From assembly GCA_013396755.1 (NCBI GenBank), contig VWZF01002968.1, positions 1,020,407-1,084,406 of the forward strand: DNA of 64,000 bases. Direction: 5' to 3'. Within the stretch, counting starts at the first letter, position 1. Every line of letters begins with the position of its first letter. Below the pieces are notes generated by a model. It was not told the DNA's origin. It did no database searches and saw only the letters and a list, made by a program, of their open reading frames with translations. Made by a program: the position numbers and the translations under genes. Source of the stretch: Sclerurus mexicanus (taxonomy: Eukaryota > Chordata > Aves > Passeriformes > Furnariidae). This document shows, in pieces, positions 48,801 through 62,430 of this stretch.

Positions 48801-50240
48801 GGGTAGCAGTGACAGCTTACCAGGAGGATTCCCCAGATGGAGATACATGACATAGCCAGATGATGGTCAGTACACACTTCTGCTCCGCCTTATACTCAGC
48901 TGTGGCCTTAGCTGCAAGTATGGATGCAGACAAGGCTTTGCAGGTTGGGAAGTTGCTTCTCTCGGGTTCCTTCTAGGTCAGTCCTTTCACATTCAGAGCC
49001 TCCACCACTGACTGGCTTTTGCCCTCTTTCAACTGGATTATTTTGTGTTGTGGGAGAAAAGCCTAAAGTAGCTTAAGGGGCATGTTTTTTAAACTGAAGG
49101 AGCGTGACTTCTTTGCATGATGTGGCCTCATATGGAAAAAAGTCTTTTTTGAATGAATGGCAAGAGCCTTGGACACCTCTTTACGGCAGAGGTGACCTCT
49201 GGGTGTGTTCTGATTAGGGAGGCGATTACACAGCTCAGGAACTGTCTCCTCTGTGGACACTCAGTTCATAGATGCCTATAGGTAGTCCCATGCCCTGCTC
49301 GTGCAGTCTTAACTTGGTGTGGTCATGACTGCACAACTTAATTGTAAATCTTGTGATGCTGCTTGCAGATGTATTATGGCTGTTTCCTGCCTATTTTCCT
49401 GGCTAAATTAGTGCTAATGGTGTTTTTTCGGGATTTGAAGTGAATGGTAGTAATGGTCTTGCATTGGTATAAAGTACTTGCAGGTGATTCTTGACCTCCT
49501 GTATTTATATTCTCTGTTTCAATGACATTGATTTTAAAAGAGCATATGTAGCCAAATGGACCTCTGTGAGCCAGAGATGTCCCAAATAAACAGGAATTGC
49601 TTCATCATGGTTGTGTTTAGGTTTGGGGTGGTGCACAGGTCCTGGGCTGCAGGCTGCCTGAGAAGCATGACACACCTTCCCAGAGAGCTTTATGGCTGCA
49701 AACAGTATTATTTGGAGGTCTTCCTTGCTAGGTTCCTTTCTTTATTTCATAATAATTCCTAGCTTGAATTGATAAGTAGTTGAATACTTACGGTCTGAGC
49801 GACATGAAAGCACTTTATATGTAATTTAGAGACAGGTGTAGCAGCCAGCTGTATGAGACTCAGTGTGCCTCCCTTTCTCACTTGAAAACACTTCTATGTT
49901 TGTCATTAATTTCCATTCCTCCATATATGGACTAAGATGATAGAGACCTAAAAAGAAGGGAGAAGTGGCATGTTATCAGCTGTTCTAGGCAGGTTAGGCC
50001 AAGTCTGTGCTTGTACTTCTCCATGAAGTCTGTGTTTAAGACAGTTGAACTTTGAGAGGCAGGCGCTTTGGGGTACCAAACACCATGTACTGAGAGGGTG
50101 ATTGACTGCTTCTGTACTGGATATTCTGGCTCTATTTAAGTACAGTCTGGGAGATAGCACGGTCATATTTTGCTGTACTCCACAAAGAGAGGGAAGACAA
50201 GCCAACCACTCATGTTAGTGATAGATCTGCTCCAAATTGG
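45801..50240. other. AT-rich sequence downstream of ERI1
   Basis: No gene or clear repeat family was recognised in these 4.4 kb. Several further AATAAA motifs occur (for example 46348), so the first part could be extended ERI1 3' UTR. A short inverted repeat lies at 47320. The segment contains only short, unrecognised frames. Confidence 0.6.
47320..47342. repeat. Short perfect inverted repeat, 9-bp arms
   Basis: TCACAGAAT, five bases, then ATTCTGTGA. The arm ATTCTGTGA equals the short unit found at CR1 3' ends, so this could be a remnant of two opposed CR1 tails; nothing else nearby confirms that. Confidence 0.6.
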
Positions 50241-50300
50241 AGGTTGGACAAGAGACCTCCCCACCTCCTTTCCAAACAACACTGCTCTGGTTCTGTGAAA
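50241..50300 (+). mobile_element. CR1 LINE 3'-end fragment
   Basis: AGGTTGGACAAGAGACCTCC followed by CCTTTCCAAACAACACTG and TGGTTCTGTGAAA reproduces the usual CR1 3' terminus (GGTTGGACTAGATGACCTCC ... CCTTCCAACC ... ATTCTGTGA). It is about 60 bp, moderately diverged and 5'-truncated, as most CR1 copies are. Confidence 0.7.
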
Positions 50301-53300
50301 ACCAGTCAAGGGGAAAAACAAGCTCTAGATTATCCAGTAGTCTTGATCTGCTGCTGGGATCACTTAGTTAACTGAGGAATTTTCCATGTGTTTTTAGCCA
50401 CAGACAGGACCTTCAGACCAACTTTACTCTTCAGAGGACTCCATTCTTTGTTACTGATAGAGAGCTGTTCTTTCCTACCAACAAAATCTCCTGCAATGTA
50501 TTAGTTTGGAAAGTTGAGCCATGTCCTGCCAGAAATCATATCCATAAAGCAGGTCACCACCTGTCAGTCTTCAGTAAACAGGCAGACCTGAAGATAAGGG
50601 TCATTTATTTGAGCTGAGAAGCCTGGGAGGGTCATGGCTGAAAAAGAAATCAGGGATCCAGCAAGGGAGGGAGTTGTGGTGATGCCTGCAAAGCCTGTCT
50701 GTTGGTGTGCTGCAGATCTTTGGGAGCAGTGTCCATTAGCTATACTGGTGTTTTGTTTTCCCCCTGTTAATCTGCAGAATCACATGGGCATGCTTCTTTT
50801 TCAGATCCCTCTCAAAGACTTCACATTTGATGGCTTTGGAGCTGGCTTCTCTGAAATTTACTGGCTCACTCCTTGTTCTTGCTTATTTTGGTCACATGAA
50901 ATAGTCCTTCCCTGACCCTGCCTGTACTGATTTTCTAACAAGCCTTGTCTAGAAGCAGCTGTACTTGTGCTGGAATCCTGTCTGTACTGCTGGCCTGACT
51001 GTAAGGAACAGGTCTTACAGAAACCTTATCAGTTCAGGGACACTGCCTTGTGTAGTGCAGTGTTGTGGTTCCTGAATGCTGCAGCCATTTAACAGACACT
51101 AACAGTAGAAAGGACAGTGTAGGTAAATAGAGAATCCTTTGGCTTCCTTCACAAGTCATGGCAAACAGCTTGTGGCAAATTCTCATGGTTTAATGGTGCT
51201 TTCATTCATGCATGCTATCATATGCACATCTCCTCTGGAGGTGCTGCCACCATTAGAAATTCTAAACCAAAGAAAGGACAGGGTCATTTTGAAGCTGAAT
51301 GCCAGTTAAGTTAGATGTGTGATGGGTGTTTGTCTGATGGGTATTTGTTTCTGCATTAGAGTTGCATTGGTAAACATAGCATCATGTGAAGGGGGTAGAG
51401 TGACACTTCAGTAGACTGAGCAAGTAAACCTGTTGCTTTTGATTTTTCTGACAGATTGTCATTAACCTTCAAGCATGGAAAATTTGTGTTGTCCTTGAAA
51501 GAGGAAAATAATGTTTTTAAATTTTAAAAAATCCTTTAAACATTTGTATTTGAGGAATTGGGAAGATTAAGAGGTCTACATAGGTTTCAACGTAGCAATG
51601 GGAAGTTTTCTTCTACTGTTTAGTCTGAGAGATGGAGATGTCCCTGCAAGTGTTGAATCAAGGCTTCCAAAATGAATGATCCTCAGACAATGAATGCTCT
51701 TTCACTTTGAAAACAGAATCACTGTAACAGTCTATGATTTAGCTCCCTTTCAGGCAGAAGAAAGAAATGCTGCCATCCTGGTCTCCAGCCAAGAGACCTG
51801 CCCACCTTGGTGGATACTAGTTGACACGGACACTGGAGTTTTTTGTTGTTTAGTGACATGATTTGGCAGGGAGTGAATTAACTGATTCTGTCTATGTGTG
51901 AAACACTGGCTGATTCTGTCTGTGTGCGAAACATTGCTGTAGATGTAGTAGATGTGTCATACTGGGTGAAGCTTCTGTTTTGAACTGAGGTAGTTATGCT
52001 CAAGACTGTAGAGCTGCTTTCCTGAGCAAAGAGACCACAGACCTAATTCAGGCCCCTTCTAGTAGATGTGGTAGTGAGCAAAATACCCTGCAGTGGAAAC
52101 ATCAGCTTTTGTGTTTGAGAGGTGAAGAGCGCAGGGCTTGGCTGTGTGCTGCTGGGTATATAGCAAGCTTGTACAACTGTGTTTATATAATATATGAAAT
52201 GGCTTCACAGCTTAGCAACTGAGCTTGGGGCTGCAGCCATCTGGCCATTGCTGTGGGAAGCTTTCCATCTGTTCCTCCTCTTCTTTCCTGACTTCTGCAT
52301 AATATTTTTTAAATTGCACAAAATCTCATTGGGCACAATCTGCAACTCAGCCCATTCCTCACGGTCTAGAGCCCTTTGTACATACAGTCGTATCTTTTAG
52401 AACATAAATGTTCTCCCCCCACTCCTAATGTTTGAGTTTTGGAGCATGTGTTGAATCGACTGAATTGTCTTCATGTACCCTAGCTTACCTCTGTTCCTCT
52501 ATCCACATAAGCTACCTTTCAACCCAGCAGACAACCACTGCTCTGTTCACCTGGGGAGTTTTTGGAAGGATGAAGTGACTGTAACATGCCTTGAAGTACA
52601 ACTGACTGCTTGCTTTCTGTCCCCCTTTTGCTTTCCTATTCAACCTTTCCACTCCATCCTGCATCAGCTGTGCTGTGCATATCTGAGCTACAGCTTCCCT
52701 GTGGTTTTTGCTCTTTCTCTCTCTTCTTCCCTATGCTGTGGTCCTGACCATGGCATGGCATCTTGCCATATTCAGCAGCTCCTCAGTGTCATGCAGATAA
52801 CCTCCCAAAGTATGTGCAGTTGTGCTGAGCCCTATGGTTGCCTTCAGGATAGTGACAAGTGTAGTAACTTTTTTATACTGACTGTGGTTTACAGCAAAGT
52901 TTACAGCCCTGTTCTGAAGAGAATGAAATCCAGGCACAGAACGAAATTGCTGTTTGAGTTTGTGCAGTGACTAAGGAGAGTGCTAGAAATGGAAACCAGA
53001 TGCCTTGACTCCCCAGCTGCTGTCTTCCCAAAACCCTCTCCTGTTTCTTTTCAGTAGACAATGTCTTAATGTAGGTTGCCATCCAAGGAAGAGGCTGTGC
53101 CACTGCTGTTGTGATTTTGGCTGAGCTGCTCTTGAATATGCCTTTGCCTGAGGGAATTCCACTCAAGCTCCTGGTTTCAAGCTGGCTCTGCATCTCATCT
53201 CTGCACAGGCAGGATGTATCTTTTGTAAATGCTTTCCTGAGCAATGGGACATTGCAGTCTGCATGCCCTGGCGCTAGGCACTGAGTCTTCAAAGAGCTCT

Positions 53301-56300
53301 GAGTGCATGGAGTCACTTGGGCTGACAGCATAAAACCATGTAGACTGTGTTTGTGATGACTGCAAAGGAACATTATCAATCGCTCTCCAGCCCTTTCGTG
53401 CTACCAGGAGTTCTAAGGTTTGTGATAGACACATTGATATGAATGGAGGGGGAACAAAACCCAAACTAATCTGAATCCCAGGTCAAGTTCCTACAGGTAC
53501 AGAGAGCCCATCCAAAATACGCATATGCTCACCAGTCAGAGAGTTCAGGAGGGTGGGAGAAGATAGCTGGTATCTGTTTTTCTTTCACCTCATTGCAAGT
53601 GATCCTGGAAACAACCTGGACCCTTGATGCTTGCATTCTGGACTGAGCACATGAAAACATGATAAAGCATACATGAATATGTGAGTATGTGTAAGTGTGA
53701 TCAGTTTGGGATTTTTCTCAATAAAGTCACTTTCTGTAGTCTCATCTTGAGCTTTGCTACAGTTATTCCTGCAGCGTGGCTGCAAGAAAAGCGATCCATC
53801 AGTGCATAGACAGTGCTGGAATGCAAAGTGTTTGTTCTTGATCCAATGTCATGGGGGAAAATCACCGTGTCAAGCTACCTTCTCCAGCTGTTTCTTCTCT
53901 TTGACTCATGGCTTGATTTTGCTGCTTTAAAAACAAGCTGTTTTCTGCTCCTTAGTTTCCTGCAGCAGGCTGTCTTACTCTTGAAAGCTTGCTTGGAACC
54001 AGTAACAACCAGTGATTTTAACAGTAGCACTATCATGTCGTGCCAGAATCCTCTACTGATCCATATGGTTTGATTTATTGTGGTTTCATGTAAGCATGAA
54101 AATTGATCTTGGGAGCATATATGCAGCCACATCCTTGGGTTGCAAGGTGTCTGTGGACCATTTAGCATGCTGCAAAGGCACTGATGACTTACTGGATTGT
54201 AGGGATCCCACGCAATGTAGAGGGCAGTCTGGCTGTGTTTGAAGCCATTCTTCCAGGATCTACCAATATGAGGGAAAACTTAAAGGATGCAGAGGACTGT
54301 AGTGTTCCACTACAAACAGTTTTGGTGATCCACTCTGAAGGCTACAACCTCAAATGACAGGCCTTGAAATGGAAAAGTAATCTCTGAGGCTTTCCAGATA
54401 TAGTGTATAGAACATCTCAAGGAAGCATGGTGGAGTGTGCATTTTTTGACAGAGTTTATTGGGCAAATGGAGACCAACTAGGAGATTGTTTTGTCAAGGA
54501 GACAGGAGGATCCCTGTTAGATCCCTTGGTCAGAAATGGTTCCCACTTGCTGGGTTTGCCATAGATTTATAGTTTTCACTCTAGTCCTGTTCCAGTTCCA
54601 TTTTATTTATTCCTGTTTCAGAAGAGCTTGGCACAAAGCCATAATTCACCCTATCTTAAGCTCTTTAAGAATTAGATCCGTAGGGCCTGCTAGGAGGAAG
54701 ATTTAGTTACCTAAACATAGGTGTCTGGTGCCCTCTGGTATCTGAGCTGTCTGCACAAAGCTTGCAGAGATCATGTGGGACCTTCAGGACCTTCTGTCTT
54801 CCAGAGTAGCAGCTGGAGGCCAGCCTGGAGACCTGAGATATCTCCAGTCGTGCTATTGCTCATACCTGTGTGTGGGCACTGGAATGGTTCCCCTGGAGCA
54901 AGCCCGTGGCCAAGTCAGCTTAACAGGACAGGACAGGTACCGCCAGAGGATGAATTGTCCTGTTGGTCTTTGCTGCCTCTTTATATGACTTAGCTGGAAG
55001 GTGGAAGCTGTGCTGCTGCTGTGCAGCATACAAGCTTCCACAGACCCTTTGCTACAGAGATGGATTTCAGACAGCCAGGAGAGGAAATGCAATTGTGAGG
55101 CCAAGACATCATCTCCCATCAAAGGCTTTGGGAAATGGGGATGTGTTTCTCTTTGGCTCACTGACTAGGCTTCCCAAAAAGCAGGGAGGAAGACACTAGA
55201 TCTGCGATTAGTTTTTTTGTTTCTGCACTTCAGTAAAAATGAATAGTGACAACTGCTCTGCATTGCTAATGTTGGGATCACCTTCTGCTATACTTTGCAC
55301 AGGAGTGGTGGACAAGCTCATCAGAAAGTCAATTACTTGCCAAAGTCCTCCATTGCATATTGGAGTGCTTAGCCTTTGGCCTTTAGAGAGTCTTTAACTG
55401 ATTTAAAGTTAGGAAGAGTCTGAAGCACTTGCTGAAGTGAGGAAAGAGTGGTGTTTGTTTTTTGGTAGTGGGTTGGTGCAAGTATTTAAGCTGCGATGAA
55501 GGGATTTCAGTTTGTCAGATTCTTAGAGCAAAATCCTCTACTTGGGATGCCTGGTCTTACTACTTTCAGGGTTAGGTGTCACTCCCTCTCAAGGTAATTT
55601 TTGTCTGCCAGAGTACCTCTGTGGTTGTCTGCACAAACCACAAAGCCTGAAACTGTTGCCTCCTTTCTGCTGGTGCAACATGAAAAGGCACTTCCTGCAT
55701 GAGAACAAGTGGAGCAAGCTGGAGCTCTGAGCAATGAACACAGTCTTGCAAGGCACTGAGACACAGCTGAGTATAGGTGAAAGGGGTTGTCAAGAGAACT
55801 GGCCTTCCTCTGTGAAAGGAACACCCCAAAAATGGAAGAAAAAAAGAAAGCATTCTTGCACTTTATTTTCCCTTGTAAATTTGGAGCAGCCTTCGGCCCC
55901 ATTCTTCCTTCTTCCCCAAAAATAGTTTTTTTGTGATCAGGAACAGTCTCCAGCACAGAGATCTACCTCTGGAGAAAGTAGTGCAAGGCCTCAAAGGAAT
56001 GTGCATGCAACACTGATAGCACAGCATTAGCCTCTTCTACAAGCATGGGAGGGCTCTGATTTAATTCTTTAGCCAGGAGAATTGGAAATGGCTGTGAGAC
56101 TGTGAAAGGAAGAAAGGGACAGAGTGCTGGCTGCAGAGGGACAGCAGTGAGAGAAGCACATCTAAAGACGGACTCTCAGCACTGTCTCCAGTCTGGTCAC
56201 TCAGACAGACAAAAAAACCCACTGAAGAAAGAGGATAATCTTCCAGAGGAAAACAAAAATGCAAAATGGATGCATGCAAATACATGCATAAGCATCTGCA

Positions 56301-59300
56301 AAAAGAATGGTGAAACCTACCCCCGTGCTTCACAGGCTGAATTGTCTTCCTCCCTATGGGCTGTATCTCTCTTCAGCCCACAGGTGGGACTTACAGGTAC
56401 TGCAGGGAGCAGTGATACCACCCTCGGCACAACTCATGGGCAGGGAGTTACAGAAGAAAAGGACTGGCAGACAGCTCCTAGGGTGAAATGTGTTTTGCAT
56501 GAACAGTTTGTACTGTTCTGTGTAACAGACATCTGTAAACAGACAGGCAGTTTGCCCACAGCCTGCTAACAGGTAGCAGGGCTAAGGTTTGCCAGAAAGT
56601 TTGCTTGCAATGAATAATTCAACCAGTCCTGCTGGCCTTAAATTTAGGTAATAGTGCTGCAGTCAAAAGCTTGCCAAATTTGGCAGCTAATGCTATTGTG
56701 GACTTGTCTCTGTGTTTGGCCTGGAGCCTGCACTGTTTCACAGGTAACTTTGACCATGTGTGACAGCATCACTACAAACTTTTAACGTGGCAAATCAGGC
56801 ACAGATTCTTTCACCAGCTTGCCAGTATCAAACTTGTAAAGCAGCCGATGGTGTTTTAGAGGTGACTGAAAACAGAGCTGGAGTTGGGGGGATGCTGGTT
56901 ACAGGTTGGCATCTCAAACACCTTCTACCAGTTCAGCCTGGTAGCAGTTTTTCTTCCTCATTGCCATCTACCCATTGGCACTGGTATTGATTCAGGGTCC
57001 ACTGAGAACGTAGTTGGCACCCACTTCTTGGACTCTGAACCATCTCGACCTCTGCAGCTAGCATTTCCCCTCTCTTTGCCTTTTCTGATGACTCCAGGAC
57101 ACCCCCTGTACACAAAACTATAGGTTTCATTCCAGTTCATCTTAACCCCGATACTGGCAGGCTCAATTTGAAAAGGAATCTTCAGTGAGTGCTAAGGGAC
57201 TCAGAAAACTAGATTGCACAAGATAGAAAAGGATTTCTGAATAAATAATATTCAAATGTAATTCTAACATAAACTTAAAACCCAGATGCATCTTTACCAG
57301 TGACTAAGCCTTTTCTGCAGTCCGTATTCCCATGGATTTGGTGTCCAGAAGTACACCCTCTCTTCCCAGCTGCTGCCCTGTCTTCTGCAGAGATTGTCAG
57401 CTTTGAGATGTAGTAGTCTCTCTTTCAGGGTAATCACACCTCTGAGGACAGTTCTCGGTGGTGCTCATCCAGCTTCACTCCGGTTTTCGCATGAAACAGA
57501 GAGTATCCTTCATGTTCTGGAGCTACATATTCTTTGTTCTCAGGGGGATTTGTCCTGCTGAGCTCACACCCACATGACAAGAGCAGAGTAGGTGGTTGGT
57601 TTCCTTGTGCTTGGTGTCTGTAGCTTTGCTTCAGAAGCACAGTGTCCAGTTTGAAGACTTCCAGAAGAAAGATGTCAACAAACTGGAGGGAGTCAGGCAG
57701 TGATTATGTGTAAACAAGCCCCGAAAATAATAAGTTAGCAGAAAACCACACTCCTTACTGGTAAGGCAGGAACAGTCCTTGGACAGGGTGGTTCCTGTTA
57801 TAAATGGTGTACGTGTGATGGAGAGAGACATGCCTTTCTTCTGAGCCATAACTGTAGGGGAGAGGCAGGGTGTGCAGAAATAGTGCTGGTCTCATCTTTT
57901 ACTCAACGTAATTCTGAGCTCTTGACACTGGGGAAGTGTCTGGTCAGGCAGGAAGGTTCTGAATGTGCTCAGAAAGAGAGAGGACTGAGGAAGGAGTCAA
58001 GGCAGGATGTGGAACTTAATGGTTTTCCTTAGTGCCTATATCTGGCCCTTTTTTAGATGTCCAAGGTGACCCTGAGTACATTTCCAAGGTCACTCAACAA
58101 AGACTCAGAGGTGAAAATGACCAATGACTTCCAAGTCTTGGCCAGTGCTTGTAGCCAATTCTCCAGAAAAAGCAGGAGAGTGTGTGTAGCCGTAAGCATT
58201 ACTTGAGATGCTCAGCCCAATTTTAACTTATAGCCTTTCCTGAAATTCCTGAAAAAGCACCAGAGTTTTTTTTTTCCAAGTTCCTAGTGCTTTTTTGTTT
58301 TCCCAGCCCTAGGTTCTTTTCTAAACTTGCTAATGTTTGATACCACAGGCTCTTCATTTGTCTGTGGACTATTGAAACAAAGAATTCTTGCTTTACTAAT
58401 ATGAAGTCTCTTGGTCTCAAGCAAGGAAAATATAGGGAAGTATTGAACTGGTGTTTACCCTACACAGTATTTCAGTTTTCAAATATTTGCAGTCCCTGTG
58501 ATGTAGCAGTTTTGTAGAGGCATTGTGTTCTTGCTTGTTTACTTTATAAGAATCAGCTGAGGGTAAATTTTTTCATTGTGCCTTGCTCAAGATGTCAAAT
58601 AACTGGAAATGTCCCTGGGGTGATGAGGGACTCACCTTAAGAAAGGTCATTGTATATTCAGATGTCCTCTTGTTCAAGCTCTAACTGGACCAAATGTCAA
58701 CCAGGGGAGTTCAGACAGTCTTTTGTGGACAGGCAAGCAGAACTAGCAGTGGGAGATGAAAAGCACTGATGTATCTGAGGTCAGCAACCTCCAGAAAATA
58801 GGTCCCACTGAGTGCTTGCACCATTGTAGGCATTTTCACCATGGTTATCCATTGCTTAAGCCAGCTGCAATAGTTTCTGCTTGTTCTGCTGAAAACACTC
58901 TCTTTAAGGATTGGGCTTAACAGAAAACAATATCCAAGAAGGAAGCCTTGAATTTCAGGGTTGTTGAGAAATTAAGGGCCAGTCCCTTGTCGTGTCTGTC
59001 CAGTACTAAGTCTTCTGTTCAGAATTTCTTTTCTTGGTGTTGCCACACAAGGCTGTAGGGCTCCAGATGTGTTTGAACACTTCTGAAAGCCCAACGTTCC
59101 AGTTGCTGGTAAGCTGTGCTTGTACTGGATTCTGCTTTACCTGGTCAGTTCATTGCCAAGTGTTTGACTCCAAGGTGGTCTGTATTTAGGTTGTTTGCAG
59201 AGCAACATAGAAAAGGTCTCTGAGTGTGGAAACACACTGTCCTTGCTCAACAGCTCAGAGTTGAGAGTGGAGAGCACTTGCTCTGACAAAGGCAAGTCCT

Positions 59301-61069
59301 TGGTTTTACAGCTTAGACACACCATCAGCTGCACATGTAGCTCCTTCTTGGGCATCTCCTGTGTGATCCTAGTGCCTTGTGGGCAGAGGCCTGACCGGAG
59401 CAGCCCAGCTGTATCCTGCACTGCTATGCCTGCCTGTAGAGCTGCTAGCCAGTGTTCACCTATAGTCACTGTGAGGCTCTGGCACTTGGTCACGTCATCT
59501 TCAATTTGGCACCAGGACTTCCTCCGCTGCCTTCTTCCTGGGAGTAGGCTGAAAACTGCTGTGATGAGCCATCTGGTTGCCAAGTGGCGTAGAGCAACAT
59601 AATCATCCTTGATCTCATTACCTGGCTTTTCTGCTCTCAGGAGCCAGCAGTAACAGGGAATCCCTCACCACCAGTGGTCCTGCACTCATTCACTTGGAGT
59701 GAGAAGCCCTTAGAGGAGAATTCCCTCTACTGGTATGTTTAGCCTTGAGTTTGCTTTGGAGGAGAAGTTTCACGGATGTTTTCTGCTGCAGCAGACCGAA
59801 AGCTGACTGCAGCAGTTCCCTCCTTCCTTCAGACTTCTGACCTTCCCAGGAGCAGTGTTTGACCAAGGCAAATCTGACTGACAGACTACAGATAGCTCGT
59901 CCAACTGTCCTGTGCCTATCTCACAGCATCGTGGGCTGAGAACCTACGCAGACCTGTGCTGCCGGAGGGAAAGGGGAAGGAGAGCTAGGCAAAAGCTGCA
60001 TGCTTTTCTCTTCTCTCGGTTGTGTAAGTATCAGTTCATGGGAGGCAGTGCTTCTGCGGAAGCAGTGGCTGTGGGTTTTTTTCCTCATTAACTTTGCAAA
60101 AGCTGGCCCTGTTCCCATGTTTGCATACTTCTGTCGCTCTCCTAAAGTGCATGTAAGCCAAACATACAGGGACTGAATTAAACACAGACTGCTGGCTTTC
60201 ACTCTTTTGCACGGTAAAGATGTTTTTTGAAGGAAATGTAGCATGTTCATTAAATAACAGTAAAGATGTCAGACTTCAGCTAACTTGGTACTAGTCTACG
60301 TAGCAATTTTGAGGGCTGAATAATTAAAAAGCATGTGTCTCCTTTGGCAAGCACTGGCTCAGAAAGCAACATGTTTGAATGAAAAGGAAGTAGTTTTGCA
60401 GCCATTTTTACCACTCCTGAGGTCACTGGCTTTCTGCACTCCAGTTTTACAGTCTTTCAGCATACACAATTCATAACAACACTGTTTTGGATAGCAACAG
60501 TTCATATGTCTTTCACTAAGGAAGACTGAACTCCAAAACATCCTATTTTTAAACAGGATTTAGAAATGCAGGGGCAGGGGGGCAGGGAGTGACACAAGGT
60601 TTGATTCCCTATATTGAAGATGGTAAATTTTTACTCCAGCGCAGGGCCATCGGGTGGCTTCATGGGGAAAATGTCACATCTGGAAACCTTGCCAACAGGC
60701 TTAAAACCTGGTGGTCATCACCAAAGTGTCCACCATGGCATTCATCTCTCGTGAATGCCTTTGCTTCGCCGCATTCCTCTGTGGTCACGCTCAGATCCAT
60801 CAGCGAGGGCTGGGCTGGGAGCCCGTCACACATCTCTTGCTGCAAAAGCAAACCCAGAGAAGCAGTGCCTGGCCTTAAAGCTCGTAGGACTGATCTTTCC
60901 TGTTCAGACTGCTCCTCAGTGGTCTTTGGCAGATGTCCAGGCTTCCCTCTTCTCCATCTCCTGTCTGACTTTCATTCTGTCTGAACTCAGCCATTTGTGC
61001 AAAAGGCTGCCTGGAGCCATACTAGTGCTTTCTGGCTGACCCCTCAATCTGCCCTCTACTTCCTATATT
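50301..61069. other. Gene-poor intergenic sequence
   Basis: No exon of a known gene was recognised on either strand; in particular I found no PPP1R3B, the next neighbour in human. There are several unremarkable open frames of 125-168 codons (52473-52970 +, 52873-53379 -, 56102-56569 +, 59137-59583 -), none resembling a family I know. One 28-bp tandem duplication lies at 51882. Confidence 0.6.
51882..51937. repeat. Tandem duplication, 28-bp unit, two copies
   Basis: Two adjacent copies, each starting CTGATTCTGTCT and containing GAAACA, at 51882-51909 and 51910-51937. They differ at four positions. Confidence 0.85.
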
Positions 61070-62430
61070 TGACAAGTCATGGCAGTCAGGTGAAGTCCCA
61101 GGTGATTGAAAAAAGGGAAGCATTTTAGCCATCTTTAAAAAGGGTAGAGAAAGGAGGACCATGGATCTACTAACCTGTCAGCCTCACCTCTGTGCCTGGA
61201 AAGATCATGGAACAAAGCCTTCTAGAAGCTATGCTAAGGCACACAAAGGACAGGGAGGTGATTCAGGACAGCCAGCACGGCTTCACCAAGGGCAAGTCCT
61301 GCCTGACCAACCTAATGGCCTTTTATGATGGAGTGACTACATCAGTGGACAAGAGAAGGGTTACAATTTTTATTTATCTGGACTTTCGTAGAGCCTTTGA
61401 CGTGGTCCTCCACAACATCCTTCTTTCTAAATTGGATAGTGATGGATTCGATGGGTGGACTCTTTGGTGGAAAAAGAATTAGTTTGATGGTCACATGCAG
61501 AGGGTAGTGGTCAATGGCTCAGAGTCCCGATGGACATCGGTGACAAGTGGTGTCCCTCAGAGGCTTGAATTGGGACAAGTGTTCTTTAATGACATAGATG
61601 AAGGGATCAAGTGCACCTTCAGTCAGTTTGCAGGTGACACCAAGCTGAGTGGTGCAGTTGACACACCTGAAGGACAGGATGCCATCCAGGGGGACCTGGA
61701 CAAGCTCAAGAACTGGGCCCATGGGAACCTCATGAAGTTTAATAAGACCAAGTGCAAGGTACTGCACCTGGGTCAGGGCAACCCCCAGTATCAATAGAGG
61801 CTGGGGGATGAACAGATCAAGAGCAGCCCTGCCGAGAAGGGCTTGTGGGTGCTGGTGGGTGAGAGGCTGGACATGATCTGGCAATGTGCGCTCACAGCCC
61901 AGAATGCCATTTGTGTCTTGGGCTATGTCAAAAACAGCACGGCCAGGAGATTGAGGGAGGTGGTTCTGTACCTCTACTCTGCTCTGGTGAGATCCCACCT
62001 GGAGTACTGCACCAGCTCTGGGGTCTCCAGCACAGGAAGGACATGGACATGTTGGAGCAACTCTGGAGGGCCACCAAGATGATTAGACGGATGGAGTACC
62101 TCTCACAAGGAAAGATTAAGAGATTTAGGATTGTTCAGCCTGGAAAAGAGAAGACTTCAGAGTGACTTAATTGTGATCTTCCAGTACCTAAAGGGAGCCT
62201 ACAAGAAAGATGGAGACTATTTACAAGGGCATGCAGTGACAAGACAAGAGGGAATGGCTTCAAACTGAAAGAGAGTAGGTTTAGATGGGATATTAGGAAA
62301 AAATTCCTTACTGTGAGGGTGGTGAGGCAGTGGAACAGGTTGCCCAGAGAAGTTGTGGATGCCCCATCCCTGGAAACGTTCAAGGCCAGGCTGAATGGGT
62401 CTCTGAGCAACCAGATCTACTGGGTGGCTG
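61070..62430 (+). mobile_element. CR1 LINE, inactive reverse-transcriptase segment
   Basis: The CR1 ORF2 region is readable in order: AAGTCATGGCAGTCAGGTGA start block, PGKIMEQSLLEAML, DSQHGFTKGKSCLTNL, IYLDFRRAFD, QRVVVNGS, TSGVPQ, FAGDTKLSGAVDTPEG, KFNKTKCKVLHLG, LYSALVRSHLEYC, RATKMIRRMEYLS, RVVRQWNRLPREVVDAPSLE and FKARLNGSLSNQ. It is dead. Stops occur at 61480 (a Trp position) and 61795, there is a short deletion after VPQ, a frameshift lies near 62015, and the catalytic FADD reads FAGD. Both ends are missing, including the 3' UTR with its short terminal repeats. CR1 is the main LINE of birds and other sauropsids. Confidence 0.93.

Noticed and set aside
59137..59602. Opposed open frames of 148 and 135 codons
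   Set aside because: They overlap each other on opposite strands, show no recognisable domain and have no splice context; chance or decayed sequence is more likely.
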